Of a DNA stretch of 64,000 bases, positions 40,725 to 53,566 are shown piece after piece. This DNA is from Sipunculus nudus. Taxonomy: Eukaryota; Annelida; Sipuncula; Golfingiida; Sipunculidae. Where the stretch lies: positions 57,726,019-57,790,018 of the forward strand of contig CM049306.1 in NCBI GenBank assembly GCA_026874595.1, given 5' to 3'. The notes beneath the pieces are model-generated. The model ran no database searches. It had not been told where the DNA came from and saw only the letters and a list, made by a program, of their open reading frames with translations. Each line of letters starts with the position of its first letter. Within the stretch, counting starts at the first letter, position 1. The position numbers and the translations under genes are program-made.

Positions 40725-42099
40725 GACAATTAAATATATGCTCCTAAATTGTAAGAGTTCTTAATAATTATGATAAAACAAAGAAAGTATATACCTGGCT
40801 AACATGTAAAAATGTACACATTACTGTTTTGCAAGAAACTTACTGCACTAAGACGTCAACGAATATAATCAAGAGTTAAAGGAAACGTCAAATATTTCAT
40901 AGTAAAGCATCGTCATAACATAACAGAGGTGTTGTATAACTGTTATCTGATAAAATAAATATAAAAACTTTAAATATTCAATGCTGCAAAATGGTAGAAA
41001 AATCATGTTTAATACGGAGTGTAAAGTTAAAAGATATTCTTAGTATGTGTTACGCACCAAACAAAAAAGAGGAACGGAAAATTTGAAAACCTAGAGAAAT
41101 GGGTAAGAAAAAAGTGATTCTTTAAGTTGTATCATTATGGGAGGTGATTTTAATTTTTGTCTGTAAGAAGATGACAGGAAAACAATGTCATATATGACGG
41201 ACAAAAGTAGAATAATTTTGAAAAATATGTTAAATACTTTGTAGTTAACTGATATATGGAGTTGATATGGAAATTTAAATAACGAATTTACAAGGTCAGA
41301 AAGGAATGTAAGTAGCGGATTTGATTATTTCTTCATTTCTAAATCTGAACTATGGAACTGTTTAAATTATGACTGTGAATATGTTTTGTCAGAGCAAAGA
41401 GGACATCGTCTGTCAGATTATAGTCATAAAGTTTTGCCTGGATTTCAAAGTAAATATTAGAGGGCCGGAACACTGGAAATAAAACTCGAGCCTTTTAAAT
41501 GATCCATTTAATATTAGGCTGATAAAAGACTGTTTTGCCTCTAGTTACACCCGTTATAAACACAATTCTGCGAGGCTAGCTTGGGAAATGATTAAAGTTA
41601 ACTTAAAGAAACAAGTATTTATTATTCTAAATCGAAAATAAAAGAATAGACAAATAGACAAAAGGGTTACACAAATGTCAAAACGTTTAAGTTTAAATTC
41701 TAAAGTTAAAAATATGGAAATACTTAAATAAGGGAAAAAATGATTTTTTTAAATATAACATAAGTTGCTCAAATACGAAGCAGAGCTAATTGGAATGAAC
41801 AAGGGGAAAAGACTACGAAATACTTTTTCAAGCTCGAGAATAAAAATCAGTCTGACAACACTATTTATTAAATCAGAGGAAACAACAGTTTAATAGAAGA
41901 TTATGAAGGAATTCTAAATCGTATAAATAATTATTACAAAAACCTGTATGCATCAAACGGTCCTGGTATGAAGGAGATACAGGATTAAATGCGTATATTT
42001 TAGAACTTTCAGTGAAGAAAACATAATTTATGTCAGAGATTTACTGAACAATGTTAGAACTTTTATATCAGTGAACAACCTTGTAAAATAAATTGAAAA
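40725..42099 (+). pseudogene. Decayed L1-type non-LTR retrotransposon, endonuclease part
   Basis: Plus-strand fragments, in several frames and with many stops, show endonuclease motifs in order: LNCKS near 40745, LQETYCTKTSTN at about 40838, IMGGDFNF at about 41132, GFDYFFISKS near 41315 and a LSDYSHKV-like block near 41416, then RGP..WK and a coiled linker. No reverse transcriptase follows; similarity stops where element A copy 2 begins (42100). Non-functional. Up to 40613 there is sequence that may be its 5' part, but that is unsupported. Confidence 0.65.
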
Positions 42100-42882
42100 C
42101 CAGAATACGGGTAGTCGACAAGCGACTACGTGTATCCGCCAGAATCAGAGTAGAACGGGTGAAGTGAAGCATGGATTGAGTGGCAAGGGGAAAAAAGAGT
42201 TAGATGTGTTACATATTAGCATGGATGTCTGCCACGTAAACATGACAGTAGGTGACGCCACCTGTTATTTGAACAGGACAAACAGATGGACGCTGTGCAA
42301 AAATGGTTGCAGGTGGCGCCATCAGTTTTGTGTATGATAAAGAGCTTTGTGAAATCCAAACACATTCTAAACTTCAGGAAGATACGTCAAACCAGTCCGG
42401 AGATATTAGCATGGATATCTGCAGCATGAACGTGAATGTAGGTGGCGCCACCTGTATATAATCAAGAAAGCTATCATGGATGTATACGCATGCCGAATTA
42501 CAGCTGAATTAGTCCAACCACTGCAGAGATATGAGTGATTTTAACCCAAGGCAGACGAACAGATGGACGCTGCGCAAAAATGGTCGCAGGTGGCACCACC
42601 ATTTTTGTGTATGTTATAAAGCTATCCAAGGGCTACATTCGTGCAATTTTTTTCCTGATTGGTCAATGTGGGTTAATGTGTTAAAACAGACGCACAGATG
42701 GACGCACTGGAGAGAAAAAAGGTCAGAGGTCAACGCCGAATGGTTAGGCACCAGTTCACATGTGACCCGATAATTGGTGTAAGTTTCGGAAAAAATCGGT
42801 CCAGTAGTCTCAGAAGAGTTCTCCGGAAACGAATACGGCGGCGGTGGCGGCGGCGCATCCCGGTTAAAAACATGGTATCCGC
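42100..42882 (-). mobile_element. Helitron-like element A, copy 2
   Basis: Starts CCAG (CTGG on the minus strand, fitting CTRR), then the AATACGGGTAGTCGACAAGC hairpin. A perfect GGTGGCGCCACC lies at 42441, with decayed versions near 42311 and 42588. It ends in a GGCGGCGGTGGCGG-like run and GTATCCGC; shared sequence continues to about 42905. Shorter than copy 1 by about two modules. Confidence 0.7.
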
Positions 42883-43639
42883 AAAATTTGTTTTGGCAGA
42901 TACAATATGACACAATTGGTTATCAGAATACATAAAGGTTAAAAATGCCGTTATAAAGACTCTTCCTCTATTTCAAAGCCCCCTGTTATTCACCCCTGAT
43001 CACGAAATGAAACAAAACGCAGTTTTTCTTAAGCTCAGTTTAGAACAGAGGCACGGGAATACTTCATACCACACAAAAATACATAGACACCTATACCTGT
43101 TATCGAAAAATCAGTTCACGTTATATCATCTGCTGGGAGCGTACCTTTGTTCCTCGGTACCTATATTTTCGTCATAAGGTTATTCTAATATTATTATGAC
43201 AACATTTGCAAGCCGATTTTAACTTGTGCAGCTGAGCTCAAAGCATTTTTGGACATGGCCAGTATTATCTCCTGAAATATACAGAAATTAATTTTCACCT
43301 TCAAAATCCAAAACAGTTTTGCTAAAGTCTCAATGAATAAATTTTGTTTTGCTCCTCTATGAATTGACTCAACATCGGTGCCCGTGAATATCGGTACCAG
43401 GGAACATAGTGCTGACCTAATCTCCCAGTTATGTAGTTCATGAAACCAATAGTGACATAAATCTATGTTAAACAAGAGTTAAGCTGTTAAGTGAAGTAAA
43501 TCAGTAATTCCCACAAATCAGCTGAAAATTTAATGAATCCTTCTCCTAATATCGCGTATATATTTCATTTGTTTGATCTTTGGAGGACTTTGCCACTACA
43601 AACTATAAAAGGTACAGCGAGCGTCCTGAAACTAACAAA

Positions 43640-43740
43640 TCAACCTTGTAAGTTAAAGTGTCACAGCTGGTTTAAAATTATGCAGTCATTCAGTACAGAC
43701 ACAAGGATGTCAGTTTCACTTCGCATGACAATATTCGCTT
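43640..43740 (-). pseudogene. Exon-like fragment, decayed copy 1
   Basis: On the minus strand resembles the exon-like sequence at 55948-56060 (shared CATGCGAAGTGAAACTGACA start and CAGCTGTGACACT...ACTTACAAG end), but in-frame stops are present. A (TA)n tract lies about 180 bp away. Confidence 0.45.
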
Positions 43741-43913
43741 ACCAGTTATTAAATACTTCCTCTCTTACTTCATTTGCCAATATCTACATTTTACAACTAT
43801 TACAACGATTATACCAATTAAATAAAGACAGTTACACAAGTTGAGCAGACACTGACAATCAGGTTAGATTTAAACACATATAATTTGTATATGGGCAGAC
43901 GTTCCAAGCTCAC

Positions 43914-43916
<3 letters not shown>

Positions 43917-43974
<58 letters not shown>
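43917..43974. repeat. (TA)n microsatellite
   Basis: Pure TA tract near one of the exon-like fragments. Confidence 0.95.
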
Positions 43975-43976
<2 letters not shown>

Positions 43977-44214
43977 TTATATATATACACATTTATTTAG
44001 ATTAATCTCTTTATACATATATACATTTACATGGACAAATTTCATGAGATATCATCTGCTAATCTGTCACCGATAGTAAAAAATTAAAAATTCATAATGT
44101 TGTAGATGTTAGCTCAAGTAAAAGCTGAACTAATAAGTTGTATCCCTTCATATAATAAATATTAATATTAAAAGAAAATTCAATGAAAAATGGTTCATCT
44201 ATCCAAACCTGTTA

Positions 44215-44217
<3 letters not shown>

Positions 44218-44282
<65 letters not shown>
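44218..44282. repeat. (TA)n microsatellite
   Basis: Pure TA tract directly beside the second exon-like fragment (44300-44400). Confidence 0.95.
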
Positions 44283-44285
<3 letters not shown>

Positions 44286-44299
44286 AGTGCTAGCTGTAT

Positions 44300-44400
44300 A
44301 AGCGTCCTTAATCTAACAGTGTCACAGTTGGTGTTAAGCAATCATTCAGCGCAGATTCAATTATGTTAATTTTACTTCCATTCGTCTTCATCACTAAATG
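44300..44400 (-). pseudogene. Exon-like fragment, decayed copy 2
   Basis: Minus strand shares AAGTAAAATTAACAT and the ACCAACTGTGACACTG end with the copies at 43.7 and 56.0 kb, with several stops. Not coding. Confidence 0.4.
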
Positions 44401-46142
44401 TCATAAACCCTATAATATTCACAGACTCACTCGAAATTGGAACCTAAGACTTCCACATAGGCCTATTGCTAAATTCTCTCAAACACTTTGCGTATTAATT
44501 TTTAATTCTGCAGATTCCCAATAACCTTAAGCCAATCCTCTCAGCATGATTTGTTGAAAGGTTAAGAAAGATTTATCATTAGTTTGGGGAAGACATTCTT
44601 TAGTTATACAGTTCATCCAAGTGAAATAAAAATATGTATGTTTAACCAAGGTTATGGATGTCATCTGAAGTAAACGCGTCACTGACATAAACCAGATCCA
44701 CACCCGGTTCATGTTTTGTTTGCCTTTGTGTCAGATTATATTCGTGTTTTTACTTTCGTGGTGTTTATGTTCTGCCCGGTTGTATGATCTTTATGATCCT
44801 TCCTTGTTCACAATACTTGTACAAATATATTAATGCTGTGCACCCAGTGCCAGGCCGTAAACATTGTACTAGGAAGTCCAAATACCTGAGCAAAAAGCAG
44901 GATACTTACAACTCGTGGCGTGAGTAAAAGCGGCTTATCGTAGCAATTGTTGATTCAATACCTATCAGTTTTAGTGCAGAATTCTAGGAGAAAAGTGGCT
45001 CATGTGCAAACTAGACCACCCTTTGGACTAGCAAAAAGTTGTCTTACGTCACAGTTGGTCTTATTAGAAAGTCGGTTAAGACCAATGTGAATTAAGTCTT
45101 ATTTTTTTATTGAAGCGCGGTCTTTATAGATAGGTGTATGGTCTTTCAGACAGGTTTCAATGTAATTATCTCTGCAAAACAAGGTGGCATAAGATTAGCT
45201 TTTCGATAGTTTTGTGTGTGTTTGTTTGTTAACTTCGTTTGTTCATTTGTTTTTATCTCCGAGGGTCACCAATAAATGTCGGTGAAAGATTGCACACTGC
45301 ACACTCGGACTCATAATATTAGGGTTTATGTGCGTCCTAATCTGACCCCCAAAATGCACCGCGGCTTCTACATATACCGGCGACGGAGGTAGAGATGTAG
45401 TGAAGAGGGTAATGAAGTCCGTTCATGCATGTTGGATTAGAATTGTTCCAAGGCAGATTACATAAAGAAGGGTGTTTTTGTGCTACGGACTTCACGGAAT
45501 AAGTAAATATTTTGTAGGCATACGCATGTGAAATATAGACAGAAGATGTTTCCTTGAGTTGTAACAAACTTTAATTGTAAAGTTTGAGAGTTGAGACAAG
45601 TTGTTCTGGCCGTTGGCAAACCAGGAAGAGGTTCCTTTTGAGTAGAAACTATATCTGGCGGAAGAGTGGAAATATAATGAAAAGGCTAAAAGAGGAAAAC
45701 TAATTTTTGGAAGGATTGGCAAAAATAAATGCGCATTTGGATCCGGTCACATTTGTGCGATATAACTTTAAATTTGCCATGGCTTGTGAGGAAATAGCGA
45801 CGTCATAGTGATGTTGCCATCGTGGCATTACCGCCAGAGGTCACTATATACAAGTGCTATTAAAAAACCCTCTTCCAGTAAGGGAGAACAGAACAGCCGG
45901 GACCAGGTGTATTTGTTTGAATTGTCAAACACTAAAAACACATAAATGGTCTCCATAAAACTATCAGCCATCTATTAATTTGTTTCGTACATTAGCATGA
46001 TTACTAAATCATTGATTCATCAGCTTTTTATCAGAACTTTCATGTGTATATAATTTGCTTTGAAATAATTCTAGTCCATGTTTTAATGGCATGCGTACAT
46101 ACATACATATATATATATATACATATATATATATATGCATAT
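44401..46142. other. Stretch without recognised gene or element
   Basis: AT-rich, no open frame of note on either strand; an ATAC/TATA-rich tract at 46095-46140 closes it. Confidence 0.4.
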
Positions 46143-46262
46143 ACCGTATTTCCTTGAATAGATGCCCGGGCGTTTATTTTTTTCAAACCCTGCTTTGACC
46201 CGGCGTCTAAACAAGGCCGGTTTCTACTTAAGGCCGGCGTTTATTAAAAAATATATTATCAG
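46143..46262. repeat. Interspersed repeat with internal inverted repeats
   Basis: Begins TACCGTATTTCCTTGAATAG followed by GCCCGGGCGTTTATTTTTTT, then GGCCGG...CCGGCG pairs. I recall this sequence type as a common invertebrate interspersed repeat (ACCGTATTTNCTNGAATAAACGCC). Confidence 0.5.
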
Positions 46263-47340
46263 GCTCATCAGACAAACAAAAAATATACACGCCGCTCACT
46301 ACTTAGGGAACCAATTGAAAACATCGTCGGTACGTAGGATTTTGTTTACGAAATTTCCTTAGATGCCATAGGGATATGGGTCACGCGCAATCTCCTCAAT
46401 CACGCACCATAATAAGAATTAACGGGGAATCACAGCGAGAGAGTGCAGTTGGGCCTCTCGAAACCCCTTACGCGGGTGTTTCATGTGGCTGTTCCATTTA
46501 TTTTATACATATATTTTATATATTTCCATATATTTCATATTTTGTTGGTAACAATGTTTCCCTCTGAACACTGGTGGCTCTTCCATTAACTGTGCACCGT
46601 GGACAACTGGTAACATGGTTCCATCAAAAAACGGGGGGCTGGTATGTATAAAGGCACTGCCGACTTTTAACTGATTCAGCTTGACACGGCGTATTGAAGC
46701 GTTTGCGACCTTATATATACTGGTTTGTGACATTTACTGCCAGAAATATTTTTGAATATATTGTTGTCGATAAGAGTAAATACTATTTTTAACTTTAAAG
46801 TTTATCTCAGAAACGTAGTTTTGGTAACAGTGGGGACGCACTTAAAAGCGCTTCAAAAATGAAAAAGTACATCAGCCAGAGGGTTCACCGGTACCAAACA
46901 GGGGACAATTGCTATCAATGTTTTTTTGAATGGTGTATGTGTGTAGATAATAAAAATGCCTGATAGCAGTATGAAAGTGGTAGCTTTCTGTAAAATATCA
47001 GCATGTTTTGAAATGTACTTGCACCGAAATAGCAATTTTGCGAGACACACTGTTATGTATGTATTATTTAGTTATAACATATTATATAATGCCTGTTTTA
47101 AAGCAATTTCGATGTCAGTTGATAGTCAACATTCATAGCTTTCATCTGGTGTCATTCATGTATAAAGCTTTCCAAATTATAAAGATATGAATACTTTTCC
47201 TCACCCTGTTTTATAGCAATTTGTGTAATTTTAGCGAATTTATTAAAAACAGTACAAGGTGTATTTCTGATAAGACCAACCGTGACCAGTTTTCTTTTTA
47301 TGAAGTTATTTATGAAGTCTGAAGTCTTTTAGATGAAAAA

Positions 47341-48987
47341 CTAGATGTGTCGGAACGACACGAATGCCCATGCCTGGGGCAAATTAGAAACATTTGTTAA
47401 ATTTTGTAAAATTTTTAAAGTTCAGGAGGTGTTGTATGGTCAAAAGTATAGGTCAACAAGGGCAAAATCATTATCAAGCAACACACCAAAAATCAGGCCA
47501 GTATCTGCAGGCATTGTGAAAAAAAGTTCATATATGTGCATTTTTCATGAAAATTTCTGTCTTTCATGAAATTTTCTATGTTCAGGATCCGTCATATGGT
47601 GAAAAATAGGTTAACTGGGACGAAACGCGAACTCGATCTGTAAGTGGTCATTATGCGCCCACAGACCAAACATTAGGCCAGTATCTGTAAGCATTGCATT
47701 GCGAAACTAGAATATTAGCAAAAGTTGATAATCATTTATAAATTTAAATTGGAGAGGTATATACCATGTTTCATAACAATCCACCAAATGCTTCCTGAGA
47801 AATAAGCTCCTAAGTTTTTTTTTTCTATACTAAGCTCTGTGACCTTGAAAAGTAGGTCAAGATCACCCATCTTTGAACTTGACCAAGGTTTTGTAAATAT
47901 AATGCAATAGCACTGAAGAAATGAAGTTCCTGTGTTGAATACCTTTGGAGATATCCTGCACAAAAGGCCAAAATTGAAAAAATCCGATAAAATTTCATTA
48001 AAAAATCAGAAATTGCAGGTGGCGCCACCAAAATTGTGCAGCACATACAGACCATCAGTCCCAATGATCATAGTAAGTTTTGTTAAAATCCACACAATGG
48101 TTCCTGAGATATAAACGTCTGAGTCAAGGTCACCCATCTTCGAACTTGACCGAGATTTTATCGATATACATCTTCACTGATGAAATAAAATTCCAATGGT
48201 GAATCCTTTAAGAGATATCCCGCTCACAAGGTAAAAGTAAACAGACGCGGAACGGACGGACGGACAGACACCGGACAGACAGATGGACGGACGGACAGAC
48301 GGACAGCTTGGGTGACGACAATAGCCCATCAGCCTATGAGCTGAGGGCTAAAAACGGCTGTACATGTGTACTGTCATGAAAATTTCTATTTTTCATGAAT
48401 TTTTCTAGGTTTAGGAGCCGTAAAACGATCAAAAGTAGGTCAACCGGGACGAAACGCGAACTCGATCTGTAACTGGTCATTATCTGCCCACACACCAAAA
48501 ATCAGGCCAATATCTGCAGGCATTGCGAGAAAAAGTCCGTACATGTGTATTTGTCATGAAAATTTCTATTTTTCATGAAATTTTCTAAGTTTAGGAGCCG
48601 TAAAACGGTCAAAAGTAGGTCAATCGGGACGAAACGCAAACTCGATCTGTAACTGGTCATTATCTGCCCACACACAAAAAATCAGGCCAATATCTTCAGG
48701 CATTGCGAAAAAAAGTCCGTACATGTGTATTTGTCATGAAAATTTCTATTTTTCATGAAATTTTCTAAGTTTAGGAGCCGTAAAACGGTCAAAAGTAGGT
48801 CAACCGGGACGAAACGCGAACTCGATCTGTAACTGGTCATTATCTGCCCACACGCCAAAAATCAGGCCAATATCTGCAGGCATTGCGAAAAAAAGTCCGT
48901 ACAACTGTTTCATTTCGGAATGACGGAATGACGGAATGACGGACATGGGTAAAACTATATGCCCCGGCCACTTTGTGGCGGGGGCAT
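47341..48987 (-). mobile_element. Helitron-like element B, copy 2, nested in element G
   Basis: Same ends as copy 1: CTAG and the GTGTCG...CGACAC hairpin at the left, the TGCCCCGGCCAC...GGGGGCA hairpin at the right. Three 180-bp modules start near 48360, 48539 and 48719. The right copy of element G has an uninterrupted T8 tract at the matching place (61261), confirming the boundaries to within the homopolymer. Confidence 0.78.
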
Positions 48988-49367
48988 AAAAAACATGTCT
49001 GGCACCCAACTACAATTTGTTGATTTGGGCGTGGTCACAGAAAGGTGTTATTCCGTTCTCACAGTTAGCCGATACATGTCCCACTGACCACCAACTGTCC
49101 GCAGAAACAATGCCTGGTTGATGTTTTTGTGAACTTTTAAGTCGCATACCAATGCACTTATCGAATCCTGATTGGTTAATCCTCCCAATTATTCCATGTG
49201 GTTGCTATCGGGAGCCGATTAATAGGCTAAAACTTGGATGTCGTAAACCGAATGTCACGCATGACATGTATGCAGGCACGGGTACTCGCCCAGTTGTTTC
49301 AATATATTTTTTTTGCATGTCTCCGGTTGAAAAAAAAGGGCGACAAGTCATGTTAAGCGGTATATTT

Positions 49368-50806
49368 GCGGATACTATGTTTTCAGCTGCACGCCGCCGC
49401 CGCCGCCGCCGCGTAGGTGTCCGGAGAACTTCTCCGTAACCGCTGGGCGGAATTTTACGAAACCCGGGATTTTGTTGGGGTCACATGGAAACTGCTGCGC
49501 CCCGATTTTGTTTTGACCTCTGACCTTTCCTCTGCGCTCTGCGTCCGTTTGTGCGTCTGTTTCCATAAACCCACATATCTCGGGAACCGTTTGACGGATC
49601 AGGAAAATTTTTTTTGCACAAATGTAGCCCTTGGAGAGCTTTATAACATACACAAGAAATGGTGGCGCCACCTACAACCATGTTTGCACAGTGTCCATCT
49701 GTTCGTCTGCCTTGGGTTAAAATCACTCATATCTCTGCAGTGATTTGACTAATTCACCTGAAATTCGGCATGCATATACATCCTGGATAGCTTTTCTGAT
49801 TTTATGACAGGTGGCGCCACCTACATTCACGTTTACGCTGCAGACATCCAAGCTCATATCTCGGGAACCGTTTGACCGATTGGGCCAAAATTTTGCATGT
49901 GTATAGATCTCACATAGCTCTTTATCATACGCAAAACGGGTGGCGCCACCTTCAGCCATTTTTGCACAGCTCCCGTCTGTTTGTTTGCCATGGGATAAAA
50001 TCACTCATATCTCTGCAATGATTTGACTAATTCACCTGAAATTCGGCATGCGTATACATCCTGGATACCTTTGATGATTTTATGACAGGTGGCGCCACCT
50101 ACATTCACGTTTACGTTGCAGACATCCAAGCTCATATCTCGGGAACCATTTGATTGGGCCAAAATTTTTCATGTGTATAGATCTCACATAGCTCTTTATC
50201 ATACGCAAAACTGGTGGCGCCACCTGCAGCCATTTTTGCACAGCTCCCGTCTGTTTGTCTGCCATGGGATAAAATCACTCATATCTCGGCAGCGGTTTGA
50301 CATATCTGCCTAAAATTTTGCAGGTTTATACATCCCCGACAGTTCTCTTGTTTTTATGACAGGTGGCGCCACCTGCATTCTAGTTTATGCAGCAGACATC
50401 CAAGCTCATATCTTGGGAACCGTTTGACCGATTGGGCCAAAGTTTTGCATGTGTATAGTTCTCACATAGCTCTTTATCATACGCAAAACTGGTGGCGCCA
50501 CCTTCAACCATTTTTGCACAGCGTCCATCTGTTTGTCTGCCATGGGCTAAAATCACTCATAAACATATAGTGGTTTGACTTTTCTGCCTCAAATTTTGCA
50601 TATGTATACAACTTGGATGGCTTTCTGGATTTTGTGGTAGGATGCGCAACCTACATACACCGTTTGGCTGCAGATATCCATGTTAATATGCAACACTTCA
50701 CTCTAGCTCTATTTCCTCTTTGCCACTCAATCCATGCCTCACTTCACCCGTTCCACTCTGATTTAGGCGGATACACGTAGTCGCTTGTCGACTACCCGTA
50801 TTCTAG
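49368..50806 (+). mobile_element. Helitron-like element A, copy 3, nested in element G
   Basis: Left boundary TATATTT|GCGGATAC, right boundary GTAGTCG-CTTGT-CGACTAC, CCGTATT, CTAG|TTTT. The corresponding empty site in the right copy of G reads TATATTTTAATTTG (minus strand, near 60875). Seven perfect GGTGGCGCCACC palindromes start at 49661, 49810, 49939, 50088, 50213, 50362 and 50491, with a decayed eighth near 50640. 1439 bp, no protein. The insertion lies between T residues, as described for Helentron-type elements. Confidence 0.8.
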
Positions 50807-53345
50807 TTTTATTTGTATTTTATCTGTTATATTGGTGCCTAAGTCACTGGTAATATCGTACAAACTAGGCCGCCGTATGTGCACTTCTAGCCAAATTCGC
50901 TTTCTTATGCGAAATATAAAAGACCCTTCTGCTGAGAAAGGGCTATGTTGTCTGTTTAAATATTTCCATGCAAATAATTCCTACAAAATTAACATATAAA
51001 ATCCAGGCCAGAGCACTAAATGTACCTACAACATTTTGCTTGGGTTGCACCATAAAAAATGATAGATACTGCAATTTGCCTTTGTGTCAGGACTAAATGT
51101 GAAGCAGAGCTGTAACGTATTCACTAAGAGTTGCTTATGTTTTATATACTGTTCACATTTCTGACAGGAGAGAGATTTCTAAATAAATACCACTTTCTAT
51201 TACGCAAACCAGATGTTTATTTGAATCATTGGGCAAGCAGAGTTTTAACGAGAATATATACCAGTTTGCTATATTGCCAGTAGGTGCAATGACTCATCCT
51301 GTTCCGGTTTAATGTTAATACAAAGTCTAGTAAATGCTAGTGATAAGCCCAAATTAATAAAATCAGTTGCTGAGGTTTAACAAATCTGTTTTAATTCTAA
51401 CCTGCTTTGACTCAGGAGTTCAGGGATTATGTTTCAAAGAAAACCCTAGCAGTCCAGTGTCAACTAACTTTTCAAGATTGGAAGACATACATGGTTCGCC
51501 TTTGGTATGTACTTGAACCATAGAGTGCCATTAAAATCCTTTTGCTTTAATCTTTAAAATGCAATTTTTCACTAAACGGTCAAAGCAACTTGTGTACCTT
51601 TCATTCTTCAGGTTTAAGGGAGATCATGTTAATCACTGACTGTTGTACTGGCCGAACAATTACAATGACAATGGGGCTTATGGTTTTGCACTTAAGAGAA
51701 TATTATCTCTCACTTAGTAGGATATATTTGTAAATGTTAGATCACAACATGGAGATTTATAATCTAAAAAAATGTTTTGTTTTCATATTATTTTCTTTTA
51801 TTTAAACATTTCAGTAGAAACACACATGATAATAAACATGAAAGTAACTGATTTGTCATTCTTCTGGTGATTTCTATTTTAATTCCTTGAAAGAGCTAAC
51901 TTTGTTATGACTTGATTTGGCAAGGTAGGCAGGCTTTGAAATAACTATAAGATACAATAGAATTATAAAAGCCCCGGTGATAATCCAAAATAAAAAATCA
52001 CGGATTGATTTTCATATTCCACTCGGTGTTATCTTTCCAACCATGCAAAATAGAACTCATCAGATTTGAAATTTTTCTGTCAGAAGGCGATTGCAAATTT
52101 ATATGATCATGAACTTATAAACTGTTATTGCTTATTTTCCCTTCAAACTAACATTTAGTATTACTTAGATAATTTTATTTGGAAATATGTTAGTTCAAAA
52201 TACACAAAGGGCCTAGTTGTGAAATAATGTGACTAAACAATTCTTTAAGGAGTCTTTATCACATAGCAAACAATCACGCTGAACAGAGAAACTTTACATG
52301 AGTAAACAAATTCTTTATCTTAAATACATTATAATCTGTTACCTCTTCTGTTGATTTTAAATGTATAACTGTACTAACTACCCCACTGGTCATAATGCTC
52401 AGCTTTATCTATATTTGTCAGTGATCTAATTCTTAGCTACTGTAGAACCTGTAAATACAACGTTGGAATATACCAGGTCTAGCGATTACGAATTATGCCT
52501 TGATATATATCACACTGTATTTGCAGTCTGTCATTCACAAAAAAAAGTTAAAAAGTCTCACATTATCTTTTTTGCATTGTTCATAATCGCGAATAATGAT
52601 GGAACAATAGAGAGTGAAACTAAGAAATAACCTTTCAGCTCTAGTCCAATATAATAGGTAAGCTACATATAGTAGAAATTTTCTTACCATTGAGAAAAAA
52701 GCTTGAAATGTACCGGTTTTGCTGGTAGAAGAAAGATAAACATAAATCGTGCCATCTGTAGGTTATATACTCGTAAAAGTCACATGATCAATGTTTGGTA
52801 AAGCACATTATAAATTATAGTTAAAATCAAATATGAAATACAACAAAAAGCGAATATCGAATATAAGTTTAACTACGCTATATGGTAACGCTATCCCTCA
52901 CATAAAAGCTTTCTTTTTTATTTCCTGACTTGAGTAGGAAGAACTGAAAAAGATCATATTGACTGAAGTCAGCATAAGTGGCGATACTTGCAACTAACAC
53001 GGACATACCAGTCCTGGGATCTGTATGCTGGGTACTGGTCATAACATTATGAATACAAACACTTCTGATCAGCAAAGTTAAAATAGAGTAAAGACAAATC
53101 TTATAATAATTCAGCACACCTCATACATTTTTAGTCATCTTCTGATCATCTCAAGTGAATAAGCCATTGAATGAAAGGCGTTATATATTTTTTTGCTTGC
53201 ACATGTGAAGACAACCTATGGCTTACAAACAAAATACCAGTCCAGTGATCAATATTACCACATAACTGGGAGATGACAGTTGCGGCAGTTCCTCCTATAT
53301 TCAGTTAACGACGTATTCTATATATGGAGTATTTTTTAAGGGTGA

Positions 53346-53566
53346 GGCAGATGCCGGCGGGGGGGGGGGGGGGGGGAGGGTCCAGGAGGTCCGCCCCCCC
53401 CCCCCCCTTTTCCATTCGCCACAATTTTTTAAGGGTATCAGACTAAGTTTTGTGTCCTGGATCCCCCCCCCCCCTTCCCTTTCCAGACTTGGGTACTTTT
53501 TTTTACAGGTTTCGCCATCAGTCCTGGCGTGGATCCCTCCTTTCTTAAATCCTGGATCGGTCCCTG
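53346..53566 (-). mobile_element. Poly-G MITE-like repeat D, copy 5
   Basis: Inverted copy inside element G, with runs of G and C of 9-18 and the TCCTGGATC end at about 53550-53559. Its partner is at the matching place of the right copy of G. Confidence 0.65.

Noticed and set aside
49368-50806. CRISPR-like array (regular palindromes with spacers)
   Set aside because: Eukaryotic context, spacers are themselves repeated between units, and the unit is inside a Helitron-like element.
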